Assembly: GCA_041398245.1 (NCBI GenBank)
Contig: JAWKVC010000003.1
Span: 124,001-188,000 of the forward strand
Length of the DNA: 64,000 nucleotides
Direction: 5' to 3'
Source: UBA7672 sp041398245
GTDB taxonomy: Bacteria > Pseudomonadota > Alphaproteobacteria > Caulobacterales > Hyphomonadaceae
Position 1 is the stretch's first letter. The number at the start of each line of letters is the position of its first letter. Of the stretch, positions 1 to 8,404 are shown piece after piece. The position numbers and the translations under genes were made by a program. The notes under the pieces are model-generated. The model was not told the origin of the DNA, made no database searches, and was given only the letters and a program-made list of their open reading frames with translations.

Positions 1-1020
1 GAGCAGGGCTCCGACATCGCCCGTATCGCCGTGCTGAACGCGGACTATTCGGAATCGACCGCCGGCGTGCAGGTCGACCGCTTCTGCGCCTCCGGCCTTG
101 AAGCCTGCAACATCGCGGCGGCGAAGGTGATGACCGGCGAGGCCGACATGGCGATCGGCGGCGGCGTCGAGGCGATGAGCCGGGTGCCGATGGGATCGAA
201 CGGCGGCGCCTGGGCGTCCAACCCCGAAATCGCGATGAAGTCCTACTTCGCCCCGCAGGGCATCGGCGCGGACCTGATCGCGACCAAGTACGGTTTCTCG
301 CGCGATGACGTCGACGCCTACGCTGTCGAAAGCCAGAAGCGCGCGGCCAAGGCCTGGAAGGAAGGCCGCTTCAAGAAGTCGGTCGTGCCGGTGAAGGACC
401 AGCTTGGCGTGACCATCCTGGCGCACGACGAGACGGTGCGCGGCGACACCACGATGCAGACGCTGGCGGCGCTCAATCCGTCCTTCGAGCAGATGGGCCA
501 GATGGCGTTCGATGACGTTGTGAAGCAGCGCTATCCCGAGGTCGAGAAGCTGAACCACGTCCACCACGCCGGCAACTCGTCTGGCATCGTGGACGGCGCC
601 TCGGCGGTTCTGATCGGCAACAAGGAAACGGGCGATGCGCTCGGCCTGAAGCCGCGCGCGCGCATCAAGGGCTTTGCCTCGATCGGCTCCGAGCCGTCGA
701 TCATGCTGACCGGCCCGTCGCTGGTGACCGAGAAGCTGCTGAAGAAACTCGGCATGGAAGTCGGTGATATCGACCTCTACGAACTCAACGAGGCGTTCGC
801 CTCCGTCGTGCTGCGCATGATGCAGGCGCTGGATATCCCGCACGAGAAGATGAACGTGAACGGCGGCGCCATCGCGATGGGTCACCCGCTGGGCGCAACC
901 GGCGGCATGATCCTCGGCACGGTGCTCGACGAACTCGAGCGTTCGGACAAGGAAACCGCCCTGATCACGCTGTGCGTCGGCGCCGGCATGGGAACGGCGA
1001 CTATCATCGAGAGGATGTGA
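1..1020 (+). CDS. Acetyl-CoA C-acyltransferase (thiolase), 5' truncated by window edge
   Basis: The frame is open from base 1, so the start lies outside the window. Thiolases cleave 3-ketoacyl-CoA to acetyl-CoA and a shortened acyl-CoA in the last step of beta-oxidation, or run in reverse. The nucleophilic cysteine is in the RFCASGLEA segment (Cys codon at 85-87). The C-terminal half has the NEAFA segment, the GHPLGATGG histidine motif and the CVGAGMGTA cysteine motif, so all catalytic elements in the visible part are intact. The stop codon overlaps the start of the next small gene (TGATG), and a fadB/fadJ-type gene follows, which supports a fatty-acid oxidation operon. Whether it is FadA, FadI or a biosynthetic thiolase cannot be settled from this fragment. 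Confidence 0.95.
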   Translation, partial: EQGSDIARIAVLNADYSESTAGVQVDRFCASGLEACNIAAAKVMTGEADMAIGGGVEAMSRVPMGSNGGAWASNPEIAMKSYFAPQGIGADLIATKYGFSRDDVDAYAVESQKRAAKAWKEGRFKKSVVPVKDQLGVTILAHDETVRGDTTMQTLAALNPSFEQMGQMAFDDVVKQRYPEVEKLNHVHHAGNSSGIVDGASAVLIGNKETGDALGLKPRARIKGFASIGSEPSIMLTGPSLVTEKLLKKLGMEVGDIDLYELNEAFASVVLRMMQALDIPHEKMNVNGGAIAMGHPLGATGGMILGTVLDELERSDKETALITLCVGAGMGTATIIERM

Positions 1021-1244
1021 TGCACTTCGGCGAGGCCAAACTGAGTGCGTTGATTGTTTCTGCGCTCACAGGCGTTGGCCTCACGCTGTTCCTCAATTCG
1101 GCTCTGCGCGATCTGGGCTCGGCGCTGACGATCTCCATCCCGCTGACGCTGGTGATGGGCATCGTGCTGACCATCTTCGCGACCGACAACATCAAGAAGG
1201 GCGGCGAGAAGCCGCCGCCAGACAAAGCCAAAGAAGGCAAGTAA
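1020..1244 (+). CDS. Small two-helix membrane protein in beta-oxidation operon
   Basis: A 74-residue protein whose ATG overlaps the thiolase stop codon by one base (TGATG), so translational coupling is likely. Two hydrophobic stretches are visible, about residues 8-25 and 35-54, followed by a charged tail rich in Lys and Pro (KKGGEKPPPDKAKEGK). It ends one base before the fadB/fadJ-type start. I do not recognise a family. A longer frame opens upstream at 972 but would overlap the thiolase by 48 bases, so the 1020 start is preferred. It could be a membrane tether or an assembly factor for the thiolase/hydratase complex, but that is only position-based inference. Confidence 0.7.
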   Translation: MHFGEAKLSALIVSALTGVGLTLFLNSALRDLGSALTISIPLTLVMGIVLTIFATDNIKKGGEKPPPDKAKEGK

Positions 1245-1245
1245 G

Positions 1246-3468
1246 ATGAAACTCGACACCTTCAGCTTCGATATCGACGGCGACGGGATCGCGCTGGCCA
1301 CGTTCGACGTGCCCGGCCGCTCGATGAACACGCTGACGGCGAAGGCGATCGCGGATCTCGCGGCCATCGCCAACGAGGTCGCCACCAACGCCGCGATCAA
1401 GGGTCTCGTGATCACGTCAGGCAAGCCCAGCGGTTTCTGCGCCGGCGCCGACCTCGGCGAGCTTGGCTCGGGCAGCGGCGGCGGGGCTAGCGGCGGCGAT
1501 CCGGAAGCGCAGCTGAAAGCGGCGTTCGAGCGCTCGTTCGCGATGAACAAGATCCTGCGCGGCCTTGAGACCTGCGGGAAGCCGGTGGCGGCCGCGATCA
1601 ACGGCCTCGCGCTCGGCGGCGGCCTCGAAGTGACGCTGGCGTGCCACTATCGCGTCGTCGCCAACGACAATCCGAAACTCCAGCTCGGCCTGCCAGAGGG
1701 CAAGGTGGGGCTGATCCCGGGCGGCGGCGGCACGCAGCGCCTGCCGCGCCTGATCGGCGCACAGCAGGCTGCGCCGTTCCTGTTGCAGGGCGAGAGCATG
1801 ACGGCCGAGAAGGCCAAGGACCTCGGCGTCGTGCACGAACTGGCGCCGACGGCTGAACTCGTTGCGAAGGCCAAGGCCTGGGTGAAAGCGAACCCGAACG
1901 CCAAGGCGCCGTGGGACGACGCGCGGTTCAAGATTCCGGGCGGCAACCCGAACTCGCAGCAGGGCTCGACGGTGTTCACCTTCGGCTCGGCCATGCTGGC
2001 CAAGCAGACCTGGGGCAACTACCCGGCGCAGAAACACATCCTGTCAGCCGTCTATGAAGGCCTTAGCGTTCCGATCGATGCGGGCCTGCGCATCGAGAGC
2101 CGTTACTTCGTCAAGACGCTGATGACGCCGGAAGCGAAGGGCATGATCCGCTCGCTGTTCCTGTCGATGCAGGACCTGTCGAAGGGCGCCTCGCGTCCGG
2201 CGGGCTTCCCGCAGTTCCAGATCAACAAGGCTGTCGTCGTCGGCGCAGGCCTGATGGGCGCCGGCATCGCCTATGTGCAGGCCAAGGCCGGTATCCCGAC
2301 CATCCTGCTCGATGTGAGCCAGGAGAGCGCCGACAAGGGCAAGGCCTACTCGCAACGCATCGTCGACAAGGACGTGTCGCGCGGCAAGCTGAGCAAGGAA
2401 AAGGGCGAGGCGCTGCTGGCCCTGATCACGCCGTCGACGGATTATTCGCTGGTGAAGGGCGCGGACATCGTTGTGGAGGCGGTGTTCGAGAACGCCGAGC
2501 TCAAGGCGAAGGTGACGGCGCAGATCGAGGAGCATCTCGGCGAGGCCGCCGTGATGGGCACCAACACGTCCACGCTGCCGATCACCGGGTTGGCGAAGGC
2601 GTCGAAACGGCCGGCCAATTTCATCGGCATTCACTTCTTCTCGCCGGTCGAGCGCATGGGCCTTGTCGAGATCATCATGGGCAAGGAGACCACGCAGGAA
2701 ACCCTCGCCAAGACGATGGACTATGTGCTGCGCATCAGGAAAACGCCGATTGCCGTGAACGATTTCCGCGGCTTCTACACCTCGCGCGTGTTCGGCACCT
2801 ATCCGGAAGAAGGCATGACGATGCTGGCCGAAGGCATTGCTCCGGCGATCATCGAGAATGTCGGCCGCATGGCCGGCATGCCGATGGGCGCGCTGGAAGT
2901 CTCGGACTCGGTCGGGATCGACACGATGCTGAAGATCGGCCGCGAGAGCGCCAAGGCCATGGGCCGCTCCTACGAGCAGAACCCGGTTGGCGATCTGGTC
3001 GCGTGGATCGTGGAAGCGCAGGGCCGCGTCGGCCGCAAGGCCGGCAAGGGCTTCTATGACTACAATGAGGCCGGCAAGCCTTCGCGCCTCTATCCCGACA
3101 TCGCCAAGAAGATCGAGATCAAGGTGAAGGAGTGCCCGCCGGCGCTGAAGGAAGAGCTGACCAAACGGATGCTCTATCGCCAGTGCGTCGAGGTCGCCCG
3201 TTGCTTTGAGGAAGGCGTGATCCAGGATGCGCGGGACGCCGATATCGGCTCGATCCTCGCCTGGGGCTTTGCGCCGTACACGGGCGGCGTCTGCTCGTTC
3301 ATGGACCTGAAGGTCGGCGTCAAGACATTCGTCGAGGAGTGCGACCGCCTCGCCGAAGCCTATGGCGAGCGTTTCCGTCCCAACGCGTTGCTGCGCGAGA
3401 TGGCGGCGAAAGGCCAGACCTTCTATTCGCGCTTCCCGCCAAAAGACCAGAAAGCCGCCGCAGCCTGA
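1246..3468 (+). CDS. fadJ: Trifunctional-type enoyl-CoA hydratase / 3-hydroxyacyl-CoA dehydrogenase (FadB/FadJ family)
   Basis: 740 residues, close to FadB (729) and FadJ (714). The N-terminal crotonase domain (about 1-290) keeps both catalytic glutamates, E127 in ALGGGLE and E150 in GLPEGKVG. The NAD-binding Rossmann domain starts at the GAGLMGAG fingerprint (G333-G338). The dehydrogenase catalytic His is H463 in the GIHFFSPVERM signature. C-terminal 3HCDH domains follow (about 510-725). It hydrates 2-enoyl-CoA and oxidises 3-hydroxyacyl-CoA, feeding the thiolase encoded just upstream. The ATG is one base after the previous stop, with an AAGAAGG ribosome site. FadJ versus FadB cannot be decided by eye, so the symbol is tentative. 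Confidence 0.93.
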   Translation: MKLDTFSFDIDGDGIALATFDVPGRSMNTLTAKAIADLAAIANEVATNAAIKGLVITSGKPSGFCAGADLGELGSGSGGGASGGDPEAQLKAAFERSFAMNKILRGLETCGKPVAAAINGLALGGGLEVTLACHYRVVANDNPKLQLGLPEGKVGLIPGGGGTQRLPRLIGAQQAAPFLLQGESMTAEKAKDLGVVHELAPTAELVAKAKAWVKANPNAKAPWDDARFKIPGGNPNSQQGSTVFTFGSAMLAKQTWGNYPAQKHILSAVYEGLSVPIDAGLRIESRYFVKTLMTPEAKGMIRSLFLSMQDLSKGASRPAGFPQFQINKAVVVGAGLMGAGIAYVQAKAGIPTILLDVSQESADKGKAYSQRIVDKDVSRGKLSKEKGEALLALITPSTDYSLVKGADIVVEAVFENAELKAKVTAQIEEHLGEAAVMGTNTSTLPITGLAKASKRPANFIGIHFFSPVERMGLVEIIMGKETTQETLAKTMDYVLRIRKTPIAVNDFRGFYTSRVFGTYPEEGMTMLAEGIAPAIIENVGRMAGMPMGALEVSDSVGIDTMLKIGRESAKAMGRSYEQNPVGDLVAWIVEAQGRVGRKAGKGFYDYNEAGKPSRLYPDIAKKIEIKVKECPPALKEELTKRMLYRQCVEVARCFEEGVIQDARDADIGSILAWGFAPYTGGVCSFMDLKVGVKTFVEECDRLAEAYGERFRPNALLREMAAKGQTFYSRFPPKDQKAAAA

Positions 3469-3489
3469 GGGGGCGGCGCGTGAGACGAG

Positions 3490-3520
3490 AAGGCCGGGCG
3501 AGCAATCACCCGACCTTTTT
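3490..3520 (+). terminator. Probable rho-independent terminator of the beta-oxidation operon
   Basis: A nine-base arm (AAGGCCGGG) and its complement (CCCGACCTT, one C-A mismatch) enclose a ten-base loop and run into five T residues at 3516-3520. It lies 22 bases past the fadJ stop and overlaps the 3' end of the convergent small membrane gene. Confidence 0.55.
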
Positions 3521-3778
3521 CGTGTCGACGTTTCGGCTGCGCCGCCTCAGCGCGAGGACAAGCCCGAGCCCGAGCATCGCGGCGCCCAAAGTGGCCATGA
3601 CACCATTCCGGACCAATGTTTGCGAGATGAACTCCCGGGAGTCTGCATCGGCAGCCGAAAGGTCCATCAGGAAGAGCTTCGTATAGATCGACAAGCCCTG
3701 AGAAATCAGGAGTACTCCGCCCAGGGCGGCCAGGATCGTGCGCCAAGGCAAACTGACCCCGCTTCGCTCGGCGCGCAT
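3506..3778 (-). CDS. Small membrane protein downstream of S9 peptidases
   Basis: 90 residues with two predicted membrane helices (about 14-32 and 60-78) and a basic C-terminal tail (RRRSRNVDTKK). The TAG stop of the S9 peptidase upstream is followed at once by this ATG with no clear ribosome site of its own, so expression by translational re-initiation is likely. The sequence between the helices (about 33-58) would sit on the opposite side of the membrane. I recognise no family. The arrangement suggests it is made with the two secreted peptidases, but no function can be assigned. Confidence 0.65.
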   Translation of the reverse strand: MRAERSGVSLPWRTILAALGGVLLISQGLSIYTKLFLMDLSAADADSREFISQTLVRNGVMATLGAAMLGLGLVLALRRRSRNVDTKKVG

Positions 3779-5725
3779 CTATTGTCCGATATGGGTTTTG
3801 AGGAACTCGCCCAGCGCCGTGAGCGCCTGGCGGCGGCTTTCGTTGTCGACCAGGTTGTGGTCGTCGCCGGGGATGCGAACGTACGTCACGGGTTTCCGGA
3901 GACGTTGAAGCGCGTCATTCATGCGATCGCTCTGCGATACGGGCACGACCGTATCGGACGCGCCATGGATGAGCAGCACCGGAGCCTTGAAGTCCTCCGC
4001 GTGCAGCGCCGGAGAGACGGCGTCAATCGTTTCCTGTTCGGTGTCCGGATCGCCGATGAGAAGCTTCCAGTAGGTGTAGACCTGGCTGTCTGGCCCGTAT
4101 TTGCGCCGCTCTGACGTCAGCATCTCGTCAAGGTTGGAGACGCCGGCAATCGACGCGATGCACTTGTAGAGGTCAGGCGTTCGCTGCCCGCCCTCAAGCG
4201 CGGCGTAGCCGCCATAGCTCCAGCCGACGATGCAGGCGCGCTCGGGGTCCGCCCAGCCCATGCGGGTCAGCGCATTGACGCCATCGGTGATGTCGTCCTG
4301 CATCTTGCGGCCCCACTCGCCGTAGCCGGCGGCTCTGAAGTCATTGCCGAAGCCGGTGGAGCCCCGGAAGTTCGGCTGGAGGACGAGGTAGCCTTCGTTA
4401 GCGAGAAACTGCGCCAGCCAGTCGAAGCCAACCGAGTCATGGGATTGGGGCCCCCCGTGAGGCAGCACGACGAGCGGAAGGTTCTTGCGCTGGTCCGCCG
4501 CTACGCCGGTCGGCCAGGTGATCACTCCCGGAATCTTCAGGCCATCGCGGGAGCGGTATTCGATGCCGATGACTTCGCCGACATCCGCCTGCGTGATGGA
4601 TGGCCGCGCGTTTCCGGCGTTCGTGAAGGCCCGCGTCCTGCGATCAAACAGGATGTAGCGTTCGGCGTGCGAGCCGCCGTTGACGTAGAGCAGAAGCTTC
4701 GACCAGTCCGCCGACCAGGAGTCCAGATAGACAGCAAACGCGCCGAGTGCGGCCTTCGCGCCGGCCTTTTCGTCGTTCACTTCCGGATCGAACATCTCGT
4801 AGCTCGGGAACATCCCCGAGAAGCGCACGCCATAGACCACGCGGTCGATATCCGTGACGGTTTCAGCGACCTCGGCGTCGTCACGCTGCGCCAGCGGACC
4901 CGATATGGTGCCGTCTTCAAGCGACATGCTGTAGAGCGACTGAAAATCAGATTCGCGGGCGTCGGTGACAAAGAGCGATTTGCCGTCACGCGAGCGGCCT
5001 TCAAGGCTGATCTGCGGCAGGCGCGTTTCTTTCGAGTAGATGGTCTGCCATCCGCCCTCCGCCGTCCGCTTCCTGATTTCGTGCACTTGCTTGATCTCGT
5101 CGAAGTCCTCGCGCGCAACCGGTTCTCCGGAGGGCAGGGCGAGCCAGTCAATCGTTGCCTTGGTTCCCTTTGTGCTGCCGGGACGAAGGCCGCGGCCGTG
5201 TTCGAGCGGAACCCGCACCAGATCATGCGAGGGCCCCTCATATCCCCGGCCCATGAAGGCGGGCATGTATACCTGCGCCTTTGCCGGATCGGCGGCGACG
5301 ATGCGGCCGAGACCGGTCTGCGATGGATAGAGGTCCTCGGTGTCGCGGAGCAATTGCGCGTAGGTTCCGGTCTTGAGATTGAAGGCGAAGGCGGCGGACC
5401 ATTCATATCGTCCTGCCGCCCAGTAGGTTCGCGTGTCTTTCGAGGCAACGAGGACAATGTAGTCGTTCCCGACAAAGTAGATGTCGCGCGCCTTGATCTG
5501 GGTGACCTTGGCCAGCGCTGTCAGCTTGTCGCCGGCCAGCTCGTGGATCATCAGATAGTCGACGCCTTCAGCTCTTCGCAGATAGGCGATTTTCGATCCG
5601 TCGGGCGAAAGCTCCATCGCCCTGATCTCGGGGACGTCGCCAAACGCTTCGAGCGGCGGTTTGGCCGCGGCGGTTCCGGCGGCAAGACAGGCGACGATCA
5701 GGGCAAGCAGGACGCTACGCAGCAT
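3779..5725 (-). CDS. Secreted S9 (prolyl oligopeptidase/acylaminoacyl peptidase-type) serine peptidase, copy A
   Basis: 648 residues from the ATG at 5725, which has a strong GGAGGAACA ribosome site; a longer reading from 5761 lacks one. A signal peptide is visible (about residues 1-21, cleavage after ACLAAGTAAA). Residues about 25-390 resemble the beta-propeller of S9 enzymes. The C-terminal alpha/beta-hydrolase domain holds the triad S503 in GWSYGGYAA, D591 in HGASDTVVP and H623 in PGDDHNLV. It should hydrolyse short peptides in the periplasm or outside the cell. It lies 36 bases after paralog B, with equal length and identical triad numbering, which points to a tandem duplication. Substrate preference (prolyl, dipeptidyl or acylaminoacyl) cannot be read from sequence alone. 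Confidence 0.92.
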   Translation of the reverse strand: MLRSVLLALIVACLAAGTAAAKPPLEAFGDVPEIRAMELSPDGSKIAYLRRAEGVDYLMIHELAGDKLTALAKVTQIKARDIYFVGNDYIVLVASKDTRTYWAAGRYEWSAAFAFNLKTGTYAQLLRDTEDLYPSQTGLGRIVAADPAKAQVYMPAFMGRGYEGPSHDLVRVPLEHGRGLRPGSTKGTKATIDWLALPSGEPVAREDFDEIKQVHEIRKRTAEGGWQTIYSKETRLPQISLEGRSRDGKSLFVTDARESDFQSLYSMSLEDGTISGPLAQRDDAEVAETVTDIDRVVYGVRFSGMFPSYEMFDPEVNDEKAGAKAALGAFAVYLDSWSADWSKLLLYVNGGSHAERYILFDRRTRAFTNAGNARPSITQADVGEVIGIEYRSRDGLKIPGVITWPTGVAADQRKNLPLVVLPHGGPQSHDSVGFDWLAQFLANEGYLVLQPNFRGSTGFGNDFRAAGYGEWGRKMQDDITDGVNALTRMGWADPERACIVGWSYGGYAALEGGQRTPDLYKCIASIAGVSNLDEMLTSERRKYGPDSQVYTYWKLLIGDPDTEQETIDAVSPALHAEDFKAPVLLIHGASDTVVPVSQSDRMNDALQRLRKPVTYVRIPGDDHNLVDNESRRQALTALGEFLKTHIGQ

Positions 5726-5761
5726 TGTTCCTCCAGACAGCGATGTCTTCGCGATGCGCAT

Positions 5762-7708
5762 CTATTGACCGATGTGGGTTTTCAGGAAGGCGGCGACTTC
5801 TGACAGTGCCTTGTTGCGGCTTTCGGGCGCCACCAGACTGTGATCGTCGCCCTCGATACGGATGTATTGAACCGGCTTGCTCCTGGCTTTCAGGGCATCC
5901 CGCATCAGTTCGCTCTGGCGAACTGGCACGACGGTGTCAGAAGCGCCATGGATCAGGAGAACCGGCGCCTTGAACTTGTTCGCATTGAGGGCTGGAGAGA
6001 CGGAGTCGATCGCATCGCGATCCTTGTCGGGATCGCCTATCAGCAACTCCCAGTACGTAACGGCCTGGCTGCGCGGCCCGCGATCACGCCGCTCCGCTGC
6101 CAGCATTTCCCGCAGATTGGACACGCCCGCGATCGAGACAACACATTTGTAGAGATCGGGCGTCGTCATTCCGCCGGCCAGCGCGGCATAGCCGCCATAA
6201 GACCAGCCGACGATGCATATGCGTTGCGGATCGGCCCAGCCCATCTTGACCAGAGCGTTGACGCCGTCGGTGATGTCGTCCTGCATTTTCCGGCCCCATT
6301 CGCCGTAGCCGGCAAGGGCGAAACTCTGCCCGAATCCGGCCGAGCCGCGGAAGTTCGGTTGAAGAACGACGTAGCCTTCATTGGCCAGGAATTGCGCCAG
6401 CCAGTCGAAACCGACCGAGTCGTAGACTTCCGGTCCGCCGTGCGGCAGGACGACAAGCGGCAGGTTCTTGCGATCCTCCTCGGCTATTCCGGCGGGCCAT
6501 GTAATGAGGCTTGGAATTACAAGACCGTCTCGCGCCTTGTATTCAACAGTGACGACTTCGCCGACATCGTCGGGTTTGATATCTGGCCGGGCGCCCGTAA
6601 TCAGCCGCAGGGATTTTGATGCGCGGTCATAGAGCATGTACCGTTCAGCGTGGTAACCGCCTTCCACGAAGAAGAGTATCTTCGACCAGTTATCGGACCA
6701 GGAATCCACATAGACGGCTGAACTGCTCAGAGCACGTTGCACGCCATCGATGTGCGCCTGGAGTTCGGCGTCGAACATGTCGTATCGCGGGTACATGCCT
6801 GAATAGCGGACGCCGTAGACCACGCGGTTGAGGTCGGTCAGCGTTTCCACAACCTCGGCGTCGTCGCGCTGCAGGACCGGCCCTTCGATCGCCCCGTCTT
6901 CGTAAGACATGGTGTACAGCGACTGAAATTCGGAATCGCCTTGATTGACGGCAAACAACGACTTGCCGTCCGACGAGATGCCGACCAGGCCTATTTCCGG
7001 GAGGGGCGTCTGTTTCTGGTAAATCAGCTTCCAGTCGCCGCCCGGAAGCCGCGTGCGGATCTCATGAGTCTCTTTCTTCTCGTTGAAGTCTTCGCGAACG
7101 ACGACGCGGCCATTGGCGTTCACCAGCCAGTCGACCGTGCTGGCGCTTCCGTTTCCCCCGTCGAGCCGGCCTCCGCGGCCGCTGTCGAGCGGTACGCGCA
7201 GCAGATCGAGGCCCGGGTCGCGATCATACACGCCCATGAAAGCCGGCATGTAGACCTCCTTCCCGCCGGGCGCGATGCCAAGAATCCGTCCGAGCCCGGA
7301 CTGGGCGGGGAAGATGTCCTTTGTTCCATGTAGCAGCTGCTTGCTTTGGCCGGTCGCCAGGTCGAATGCAAAGGCGGCCGAAAACTCGTAGCGGCCCCGG
7401 TAGCCGAAGGTGTGTGTGTCCTTCGAGGCGACAAGCACAACGTAGTTGTCGCCGACAAAATGGACGTAGCGCGCACGTAGATCGTTCACACGCGCCAACG
7501 GCCGGCTGGTGGACGTGTTCAGGTCGTAGATTACGAGGACATCTTCCCCGTTCAGGCGTTGCAAGAAGGCCACCTTCGACCCATCCGGCGACAGTTCGAC
7601 GGAGCGGACTTCCGGTACATCGCCAAACGCCTCAAGCGGCGGTTTGGCCGCGGCGCTGCCTGCGGCAAGGCATATGGCGGCAAAAGCCAGCAGGATGCGT
7701 CGAAGCAT
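5762..7708 (-). CDS. Secreted S9 serine peptidase, copy B
   Basis: 648 residues from the ATG at 7708; a TTG four codons upstream is possible, but the signal peptide (about 1-21, ending GSAAA before KPPLEAF) and a G-rich ribosome site favour 7708. The propeller-like region (about 25-390) precedes the hydrolase domain, with S503 in GWSYGGYAA, D591 in HGASDTVVP and H623 in EGDDHSLV, the same positions as copy A. The two proteins share long identical stretches (for example QFLANEGY and QDDITDGVNAL) but differ in the propeller, so they may differ in specificity. It is first in a minus-strand unit with copy A and the small membrane protein, and divergent from a START-like gene. Confidence 0.92.
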   Translation of the reverse strand: MLRRILLAFAAICLAAGSAAAKPPLEAFGDVPEVRSVELSPDGSKVAFLQRLNGEDVLVIYDLNTSTSRPLARVNDLRARYVHFVGDNYVVLVASKDTHTFGYRGRYEFSAAFAFDLATGQSKQLLHGTKDIFPAQSGLGRILGIAPGGKEVYMPAFMGVYDRDPGLDLLRVPLDSGRGGRLDGGNGSASTVDWLVNANGRVVVREDFNEKKETHEIRTRLPGGDWKLIYQKQTPLPEIGLVGISSDGKSLFAVNQGDSEFQSLYTMSYEDGAIEGPVLQRDDAEVVETLTDLNRVVYGVRYSGMYPRYDMFDAELQAHIDGVQRALSSSAVYVDSWSDNWSKILFFVEGGYHAERYMLYDRASKSLRLITGARPDIKPDDVGEVVTVEYKARDGLVIPSLITWPAGIAEEDRKNLPLVVLPHGGPEVYDSVGFDWLAQFLANEGYVVLQPNFRGSAGFGQSFALAGYGEWGRKMQDDITDGVNALVKMGWADPQRICIVGWSYGGYAALAGGMTTPDLYKCVVSIAGVSNLREMLAAERRDRGPRSQAVTYWELLIGDPDKDRDAIDSVSPALNANKFKAPVLLIHGASDTVVPVRQSELMRDALKARSKPVQYIRIEGDDHSLVAPESRNKALSEVAAFLKTHIGQ

Positions 7709-7836
7709 CAGTCCCCCCAAATCAACTGCGGGGAGCCTAGCGAATTCGGCGGGCGCGGGAAGGGGGCTGAGGCGGCGCGTTGACCTTGCTGGTCTTCGCG
7801 ATGATTCTGCGCGTCAGGACTTCGGGAGCCAATAAC

Positions 7837-8349
7837 ATGAAGCGCGTTGTTTCGGCCCTGCTGCTCGCCGCATGCCTTGCGGCGCCCGCGAATGCGGACG
7901 TTACGGCCAGGGCGCCGGACGGATTTGTCATCCAGATCAGGGGCGAGGTGGCGCTGGGCCGCGATGACGCGTGGGCGCGCCTTGCGGATATCGGTTCATG
8001 GTGGAGCGGCGACCATACCTATTCCGGCGACGCGATGAACATGAAAGTCGACGCCATGGCTGGCGGTTGCTGGTGCGAGCTTTGGGCGGACGGCGAGGTC
8101 GAACATGGCCGGGTCATGATGGTGATGCCGAGACAGGCCCTGCGCATGGCCGCCGCGCTGGGACCGTTGCAGGAGATGGGTGTTACGGGCGCGTTGACCC
8201 TGACGCTGTCGGACGGCGCGCAGGGCGGGACGGCGCTGACGCTCGACTACAAGGTCTCCGGATCGTCGCTGTCGAAGCTCGACGGGGTGGCGGACATCGT
8301 GAACCAGGTTCTGAGCGAGCAGGTGGCGGGGTTCACGAATATCGGCTGA
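7837..8349 (+). CDS. Secreted SRPBCC (START-like) domain protein
   Basis: 170 residues. The ATG at 7837 is preceded by CGGGAG and starts a clear signal peptide (MKRVVSALLLAACLAAPANA, cleavage near residue 20). The mature part looks like the SRPBCC hydrophobic-ligand fold: an early strand pair, a WARLADIGSWWSGDHTYSG segment, and a C-terminal amphipathic helix ending in NQVLSEQVAG. Family members bind lipids or polyketides or act as cyclases. An exported copy is less usual, and the ligand is unknown. Two cysteines (GGCWCEL) sit close together and could bind metal or form a disulfide. It stands alone, followed by a strong bidirectional terminator. Confidence 0.7.
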   Translation: MKRVVSALLLAACLAAPANADVTARAPDGFVIQIRGEVALGRDDAWARLADIGSWWSGDHTYSGDAMNMKVDAMAGGCWCELWADGEVEHGRVMMVMPRQALRMAAALGPLQEMGVTGALTLTLSDGAQGGTALTLDYKVSGSSLSKLDGVADIVNQVLSEQVAGFTNIG

Positions 8350-8357
8350 CAAACGAA

Positions 8358-8381
8358 AAGGGCGCTCCGAAGAGCGCCCTT
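8358..8381. terminator. Bidirectional intrinsic terminator
   Basis: A perfect ten-base stem AAGGGCGCTC / GAGCGCCCTT with a CGAA loop lies between the convergent START-like and OmpA-domain genes. On the minus strand the stem runs into TTTTCGTTT, so it mainly serves the OmpA gene and may also stop plus-strand transcription. Confidence 0.8.
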
Positions 8382-8404
8382 CCCGGGTCATCCAGTGGCA
8401 GGAG

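Noticed and set aside
4439..5803. Long open frame on the plus strand over the S9 peptidase A gene
   Set aside because: No motif and fully explained as a shadow of the intact peptidase.
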